A stretch of DNA of 64,000 nt. Source: Microcebus murinus (Eukaryota > Chordata > Mammalia > Primates > Cheirogaleidae). The notes beneath the pieces were generated by a model. That model did not search any database. It was not told the DNA's origin and saw nothing but the letters and a program-made list of their open reading frames with translations. A program made the translations under genes and the position numbers. Each line of letters opens with the position of its first letter. The stretch's first letter is position 1. Shown here in pieces: positions 57,668 to 64,000 of this stretch. Where the stretch lies: positions 1,559,501 through 1,623,500 of the forward strand of contig NC_134120.1 of NCBI RefSeq assembly GCF_040939455.1, in the 5' to 3' direction.

Positions 57668-58066
57668 CCATGTTTCCCCGAAAATAAGACCTACCCATAA
57701 AATAAGCCCTGGCAGGATTTCTAAGCATTTGTGCAATAGAAGCCCTGGCCCAAAAGTGAGACCTAGTGAAGGGCGTGGCTGCGCAGCGCATCTGCACAGC
57801 CCATGCGTTTCATCGGGAGCGGGAAAGAAGACGAGCAGCCCTTCTCATCTGCCCCATTGTGACAACGACTACCTCAGAGGTGACCGGAAAGGTGCGGGCA
57901 GCCCCACCAACAAGGTCGGCTCCCCCTGTCGGGTCCTGGCCATCTTGTGTGTGCTGCGATCTGAGGCTTTCAGGGGAAAATAACACATCCCCTGAAAATA
58001 AGCCCTAGGGTGTCTTCTTGAGGAAAACTAAATATAAGACCCTGTCTGATTTTCGGGGAAACGTGG
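57668..58066. mobile_element. Non-autonomous DNA transposon with TA duplication
   Basis: The left 23 bp (57668-57690; ccatgtttccccgaaaataa...) and the right 23 bp (58044-58066) are inverted repeats with 2 mismatches. TA flanks both ends (57666-57667 and 58067-58068), the mark of a Tc1/mariner-type target site. Subterminal motifs 'aataagccct' and 'ataagaccct' recur near both ends. The 399-bp interior has no transposase. I cannot name the family with confidence. Confidence 0.85.
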
Positions 58067-58068
58067 TA

Positions 58069-58590
58069 GAAGAAAACCAGAAACTGTGGCTACCAGGAAG
58101 CTTACGTGAGTCTCCTTTGTGGGCGATCTCAGAGGAGAACCTGGTTTCTTAGTCCCTGGTCCAAAGTGGTTTCTAGAAACATCCGTGGCTTGCCTTTCAC
58201 GCCCCGTGGGGGCGCGGCTCCGGGGAGTGTGGCCGGCGGTGGGAGCTCACCCCGCCCAGGTGGCCTCCCTCCGTCTGCCCACGGCCTCGATCGGCTCTCC
58301 CAGGGCCTGCCGCAGGCCGGGAAGCTGCAGCCACTTGTTACGTGGCACGGGCCTCCCGCGTCACCTCACCGCTGGCGTGGTGAGCCAGCAGCTGACGCCT
58401 TCGACCTGGCCCCCGTCAGCTCACTCCGCCACCTGGTAGCTGCCTGCCGCCCGCCTGCCAGCGCCCCGCCGCCCGGCCTTCCCCAGGCAGCGCTAACAGC
58501 CTCTTCTACAAGCCAATTTACAAGGATCCGGTCATGTTTACATTAGCCTTCCCCCGGCGCATGGGAGGAGGAGAGCTCGCTTCAGAATAG
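58069..58590. other. GC-rich unique block, no gene recognised
   Basis: Overlapping plus frames at 58106-58546 with no domains. Confidence 0.4.
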
Positions 58591-59040
58591 AAATGAGCAA
58601 ATATGAATAATTCAATTTTCCTTGTGGCTATTAACACATTTTCCTTGAATAAAGTGATAATAGGTTATCATCTGTGAAATGGAAATTGCATAACAGAGAG
58701 TCTCTGGTTACACCAGAGGAGATTAATTTCACAGCGCATCTGCTGGGACCCCGCTCGCGAATGCTGAGCACGGGAAGCGCCGCGGTTCAGCTCGGCTACC
58801 TTTCTAATTAGATTAGCACTGCCGCCGCCCGTGCCGAGTGCTGGTCCGGGCGGAAGAACCCTGCTCCTTTCCTGGGACTCCGAATATTTGTAATGGTGAA
58901 ATAACTGGAGCAATTAGGGGAGTTAAAAATGAATTATGGGACCGTATTATATAAACCAGATGCTGCTTACAGGGACGGAGCTAGTGCTGTCTGTCTAGTT
59001 AAATACAGCACTCGGGCCGGCGTCGCCAATCGCAGCCTAT
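58591..59040. promoter_or_regulatory. Candidate conserved non-coding element (inference)
   Basis: Repeat-free block with several homeodomain-like cores: 'tctaattagattagc', 'gagcaattaggggag', 'tctagttaaatac', and 'gtattatataaacc' near 58943. Flanked by GC-rich sequence. Evidence is texture only. Confidence 0.35.
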
Positions 59041-60339
59041 CCAATCAGCATATACCACGGACCAAACTGCGTTAAAGTCGGCCAAGGGTTGCCATGCCAA
59101 CCGACACCTGGGGCTTCAAGGGAGACCTGGTGATCTGTCAGGCGCACACCCTCAGCCCGGGTCCCCCTCCACAAGCCGGGAGGGAAGCAGGATGGGTGGA
59201 GAAGGTTCCGGTGCCAGCAACCCGCGGGAGTCGTTGAAAGGCCGGGCACGACCGCTGGTTCTCTGTTACCATGTGACCTTTGACAACACTGTTTCCTTCC
59301 TGGCTTCACCTTATGAACTTGAGCATAAATAATCACCTGGGACAGTTGGAGAGAGGCGCTTCGGTATGTACAGTGTGCTCACAGGTGGAGTGTGGCAGGG
59401 CGAGGCGGGGCTTAGCGCCGTCTGTATGCCTGTGCCCGGAAGGCCTCAGCTTCTGCGTCCAAACCCGGTGGTTCTTAACGCGAGGAAGGACAACTGAGGC
59501 AAAGCCCGCGCCCGTGTCCCTCCCTCTCCACTGGCCTGTTCCCCGTTCGCTGTTTCTCTCCCCACACCCGCACCAGGAAAGGGAATCTGACTCTCTGTTC
59601 ACTTGCGTGCCTGGGAAGCTCAACGAAATGTCTTCCTGACGGGGCTTTCGACACCACACCTTTCTAATAGCTTTCCTTGGCCACGACATTCACTTTTCTT
59701 TCCCCAACACACTTAGTGGGAAGTAACGTGATGCAAAGCTTTTCTGGGATCTGGGGCTCGCCCTGGCGGAACTCTCCGGCAAGCGCAGAGGAAGGGGATC
59801 CTTCTGAGAGGTTCCTGGGAAGACCTGTCCCCGGGGTCAACTCCGGATCCTGCTTCCTTCTCAGAAGCCCGGTTTGGAAGGGCAGTTCCAGAGACGATGA
59901 TACCTACCATCATCCAAGAGCGACGGCCACCTTGCCCCTTCTACATTGCGGCTGCGCGTTCTCTGGTCGGAAAAATGATTCTGTCTCAAAGTGTGACGTA
60001 GTTTAGTAGATGGAGGTGCCTCCTAGGGCCTTATAACGTCTGTCGTGCTTCTTTGCGTGGAAACTAAATAAAATTCAGTAATCTCAACTTCGAGGAATTA
60101 TGCTGGGGAAGCAATGTATGTTTTTAGTTACTACCTTAAATAGCCAAATTCAATGCAATCTTTGCCATGCTGCACAGGGAATACTCGCTGAGAGATGTGA
60201 GGGAAGCTTTTGTAGTCCATAAATGGGTAGGGGAGTTGGAAACGCCTCAGTAGAAGGCCCATGTTTAAAGAAGAAAATACACAATCCCTACTTACTAGTT
60301 TTATGTTGTACAGTTAATAGGCCACCTGTATCAAGCCGT
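59041..60339. other. Unique sequence, no gene recognised
   Basis: A CCAAT-box-like 'ccaat' occurs twice at 59026-59044. Overlapping frames of up to 119 codons at 59280-59689 on both strands shadow each other. Confidence 0.4.
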
Positions 60340-60740
60340 GTATACTAATTCCAGACATCCTGCCTTTTAACATCAAAACGCTGTCTTGGAAATCTTTACA
60401 CTGTGCTACTCTTTCAACCGGTCTCCTGTGGTTTTTACGCCTTTTATGACCGCATTATAAAAAGCAATAAAGAGGACCCAACTCCTTTCTATTATGGAGG
60501 GTCGGCTTTCCAATTCCAGGCATAAATTAACAAATGTCAATAATTAATTTCCACAATTTCATAAGTGTAAGCGATTTTAAGTGTATCAGAAGCAACTTGG
60601 AAGCAGATGAGGTTAACAGGCGTGTGTGCTGCGGCTGCATTTTTTCACCCAGAGATTTTATGGCCTTTGGTAATAAATCATAAAACTTTCCTATTCCTAA
60701 ACCTTTTAAGATAAGGGCGCTGAAATTCAAATCGATTTAG
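60340..60740. promoter_or_regulatory. Candidate conserved non-coding element (inference)
   Basis: Repeat-free AT-rich block ('gcataaattaacaaatg', 'tcaataattaatttcc', 'taataaatcataaaac', 'accttttaagataagg') with TAAT cores and GATA-like motifs. No coding frame of note. Confidence 0.35.
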
Positions 60741-61779
60741 ACGTCGACTTGCGGGCTCCGATCGCTCTAACCAGGGACAAACTTGCTGTCCGTGTCAAAT
60801 CTCTTCAGTGTGAACCGAGTGAAAATGTATTATCTTGTAACAACCATCTACGTCCTTTCCCTGGATTTTTTGACAACTGACAGAAACATCCACGATGACT
60901 GCAATTATATTCAGAAAAGAGCAATCATCGGTACTTCTTGAGTGAAGTCTGGTGTTGCTTCAGTCTCCGCATAAAATCCCCTGACAACAAAAGCAAACAG
61001 TGCGCACGGCCAAGTTGAGAAGGCCGTGCGGATTCAGCTCCAGGTCCACACGTCCCCCGGCTTTGCCTCTTGGGGATTCGTGACCTTGGGCAAGGTGTTC
61101 CATCCCCTGGGTCTGCAGGCCTTTCTCTCCCTGCTACTCCAGATAACCTCTCCCAGAAGCTTAACAGCCGGGCGTGGCCGGCTGGAATCCGACTGACCTC
61201 CAGCAGGTGCACAAGGAGTAGCAGCCATTGTACGAACTCAGAACTCACACCTGCAAATACATGTGCAGGCTCCAGAAAGCTGGAAGGGTATGGATTGATT
61301 TCCCTGCGCTCCACTTGGGGATGAAAGGTCAAATGAATGCACATAAACATATAATCCTATAAGCAAAATTTTGATGCTGATTTGCATGCCTGAGGGCGTG
61401 AAGGTTATGATAGCAATATCATTCTACATCTCAACCCTTATTTTTTAGCAGTCTAGTACTCTGTTTTGTTTTTTGTTTTTATGTTTCTAAGAGGAATAAC
61501 CCAAAGCAAAGCAAAAGTGAGAGTCAATGGATGCACAAAAATTAAAGTCTTGTGAAAGTATTCCTAATTACATTTTAGCTAATCACGCTGTTTATGGAGA
61601 GGAACCTGCATAGGAGGCAGGGGGGTGGGGGGCGTACGTTTTGGAGCATTGCCCGGCCCCGCACCTAGTGACGATCAGCCTGCACCAGGACAAATGACAC
61701 CCGGGAGCAGAGCTGCCATTGGCAGCTGAAAAAAAAATTAAATGAAACATAGCTGAAAAAAATTAAATAAAGAAAAGGT
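60741..61779. other. Unique sequence, nothing recognised
   Basis: A 141-codon minus frame (60925-61350) has no recognised domain and is overlapped by an antisense frame. Two copies of an 'agctgaaaaaaattaaat'-like segment lie at about 61726-61768. Confidence 0.4.
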
Positions 61780-62400
61780 ATTAAAGTCCTCCATGGCCTC
61801 ACTGTGCCAGGTTTATACCTCACTATAACCTAGAGTAATGCTGCCCATGCAACTTTGTTGCCTTCTTTAATTAGTTAATGAAAGTGGAGTTTTGATGGAT
61901 GGCAGAGGTAGAATCCATTTGTAATGAGTAGCGGTTCAGGGGATCACTCAAACGCTGACACCTTTCTTGTGGAAGGCTCCTTTTTAGAGTGCCTAATTGT
62001 AACATATTGCTGCTATTATTTTAAAGTAATAACTCATTATAGAATAGGATTTCTATACAAGCCCTAATAATTCTGTTATGTCTACCATGATTTTTCAACA
62101 TTAGCTAATGAAGTGCCCCATCATTTATCAGTAAATAGCATCTAATGTTGCACAGTAAATCTTTTGACAGAATTATTTGTGCCAGCTTCCTAGATCAGGG
62201 GCAATTAATACCATCGGAATCGGCGATTTGGGAACCGACTTCCTTGCCTCGCATCCTAATCTTCCCTCCCAATGAAATCATTTGACAAGTCGATACCACG
62301 GTCTCATTTTTCATTCACTTTATCAGCTTCTGGCTGTAAATGACACGCACATCTATAAAAGGCATAGAACTTCACCAAAGAGTCAAGATATATTTAGGTC
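61780..62400. promoter_or_regulatory. Candidate conserved non-coding element (inference)
   Basis: About 620 bp of repeat-free AT-rich sequence with many TAAT cores ('ctttaattagttaatg', 'cattagctaatgaag', 'ggcaattaatacc') and no coding frame. This is the best of the candidate regulatory blocks in texture. Confidence 0.4.
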
Positions 62401-63199
62401 CAAGCCTACCAGTGTAATAGCCGGTCACGCCGAATGCCTCTTGCACAAGCCCTAAAGCTTGCGTTTCGGCTGACTGCCAGTGACCCCGTTGAAACTGACC
62501 TGTGCTTTTTTCTGGATTCTCACCTAACATGTCCGTGTGCTGAGTGACGGGGGGAGAGAAGTTTTCTGAAATGCCTGCCTTCTCCGGGTCAGAGACAGGG
62601 AAAACCCAAAGCCGGTGAAATACGTGCTCTTTCCAAAGATGCTCACTTTGTCTCCCTTGACATGTAAAAGCGTGAGCGTGTGTGTGTTCACGCATGCGGA
62701 CATGTCTCTTCCATTCTCACGTTACACATATGCGGTTTTGTCGTGATTCGAATGGTCCATTAGGTCTTGAAGATGAGACTCAAAATCGCCATCTCCAACA
62801 TCCCCCAGCTCCTCTTGGCAGCCACGTACCACTGTCTGTAGGGAATTTTTCGGACATACCTGGCCTCACTGCTAAATGAACTTTCATTTTTCATGTGGAA
62901 GCGCCCAGACATGGCACGAGGACTGTGCTGAGTACACTCTCAGGCCTCCCGAAGCACCCAGAGGTGCAGAGCTGCCCCGGTCACCCAGCCCGGCTCTCTG
63001 CTCCTGCATGGTGATTAGCGGAAATGTCCCCGAGACCAGGTGAGGCCGCCCGGCGCCCCGCGAGTGCCGTTGCCATGGCGCCGCTGGGCTCCCGTGGACG
63101 AGGCCTGGACGCGGAATCCCTTCCCACCTCCAGCTGCAAGAGCGCGTGGACTGGAGTCCGCTCAGGACCCCCGCGTGTGCTGATCGCCCCCACCTAGGT
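62401..63199. other. Unique sequence, no gene recognised
   Basis: Frames of 107 (minus) and 65 (plus) codons lack recognisable features. GC-rich with CpGs at 62940-63190. Confidence 0.4.
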
Positions 63200-63425
63200 C
63201 AATCGGTGCTTATGGACGCGGCACCCTGTCAGTCACTGTGAGAAATCGGTACCTTGGGAATCAGTTCAGTCTGACGGTAATTGGTGGCAGAATCAAATAA
63301 AGTGCTAAACGGGAAGAGGCGAATGGCACGTGGAAGGCCCTGATATGGCGCAGATAATTAGCCGATATTCCAAAAGTTTATTTTCCCTTCTGGATTTGTG
63401 CAATTAAACTAGGCACCAGGAATAT
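63200..63425. promoter_or_regulatory. Candidate conserved non-coding element (inference)
   Basis: Repeat-free block ('gacggtaattggtgg', 'gataattagccgatattcc', 'tgcaattaaactagg') without coding frame. Weak evidence. Confidence 0.3.
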
Positions 63426-64000
63426 GGGGGGCAGGTGTCCTCACTCATGGAGTGGGGCAAACCGGGGGGGCGGGTGGGCATTCCGCCTTTTCTTCCCAGT
63501 GCTCTCTATAGTGGATTAACTCGTGGCAACAATAACACTGCTACTGTATTTGTAAGTGGATACCTTCTAACGAAGAGCAGAAACATCCTTCCTCCAATCT
63601 CCGCAATTCCACGGCCTTCAGGGCAGGCGAGGGGTCCCTCCCTCCTCAGCAGAGAACAGAGCAGGTTTTTGAGACAATCCAAAATGACCCTTAAATAATC
63701 TTACTTTTAAGTGAAACTCAGCTGCTTTGCTGATATTTGAAACATGATGGAGACATAAATAATCAGAAAACTTGGATCGCGGGAGTTTGCCTAGCTGGAG
63801 TGAGTGCAGCGAATCTGCAAGGCCCCGGTCCCCCGGCAGAGCGTGTCCCGGGACAGGGCTCCTGGGCGCCCAGCTGAGTCCAGACACCACCACGCCTCAG
63901 GGGAGGGTGCACACGGCCATCCTCTACAACCTCCCCCAAAACCCACCAGTCCTTTCAAAGAGTGTCAACTCTCCTTCTCTGTAATTCATTTCCTTGCATT
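63426..64000. other. Unique sequence to window end, no gene recognised
   Basis: Short frames of up to 91 codons, no recognisable domain or repeat. Confidence 0.4.

Overview
The window is mammalian nuclear DNA from a strepsirrhine primate, most likely a lemur. The evidence is four full-length dimeric Alu elements of the strepsirrhine type: the right arm carries 'gctgtgagctaggctgacgcc' style sequence with 'cactcactctagcc', and the linker carries 'ttggccaa'. These sit beside L1, MIR, L2, L3/CR1 and Tigger relics that all eutherians share. No rRNA, functional tRNA, CRISPR array or bacterial gene organisation is present.

I find no convincing protein-coding gene. The open frames are short, overlap on both strands, and mostly follow GC-rich stretches, simple repeats or a 31-bp tandem array. 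One 162-bp minus-strand segment (18148-18309) has exon-like borders and is reported only as a candidate. The window reads as a gene desert or a very large intron, in which GC- and CpG-rich blocks alternate with AT-rich unique blocks. Several of the AT-rich blocks look like candidate conserved regulatory elements.

Layout. 1-5 kb: unique sequence, AT-rich then GC-richer. 5-10.9 kb: a repeat cluster with old L1 pieces, a Y3 RNA retropseudogene, two Alus and a MIR. 10.9-22.4 kb: GC-rich blocks, an L2 end, a second MIR, an L1 3' end, the candidate exon and a diverged internal duplication at 18.6 kb. 22.4-32.9 kb: unique AT-rich blocks, two Alus and long dinucleotide repeats. 32.9-37 kb: L1 fragments, a perfect inverted repeat, a Tigger DNA-transposon relic and an antisense L1. 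38.0-39.6 kb: a 31-bp GC-rich minisatellite of about 52 units with higher-order structure. 40.4-42.2 kb: L2 and L3/CR1 relics. 43-49.6 kb: GC-rich unique DNA, a large TTTC/TC microsatellite, an old interspersed repeat and an AT-rich 31-bp minisatellite. 49.6-55.5 kb: L1 fragments, with a younger 5'-truncated L1 lying between parts of older L1M sequence. 56.2-58.1 kb: a CpG-rich block, then a 399-bp DNA transposon with 23-bp terminal inverted repeats and TA target duplication. 58.6-64 kb: largely repeat-free, with several candidate regulatory blocks.

No genes here can be said to work together. The informative content is the transposon history, the tandem-repeat biology and the candidate non-coding regulatory blocks. 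Repeat names rest on recognition of family consensus features, not on a database search.
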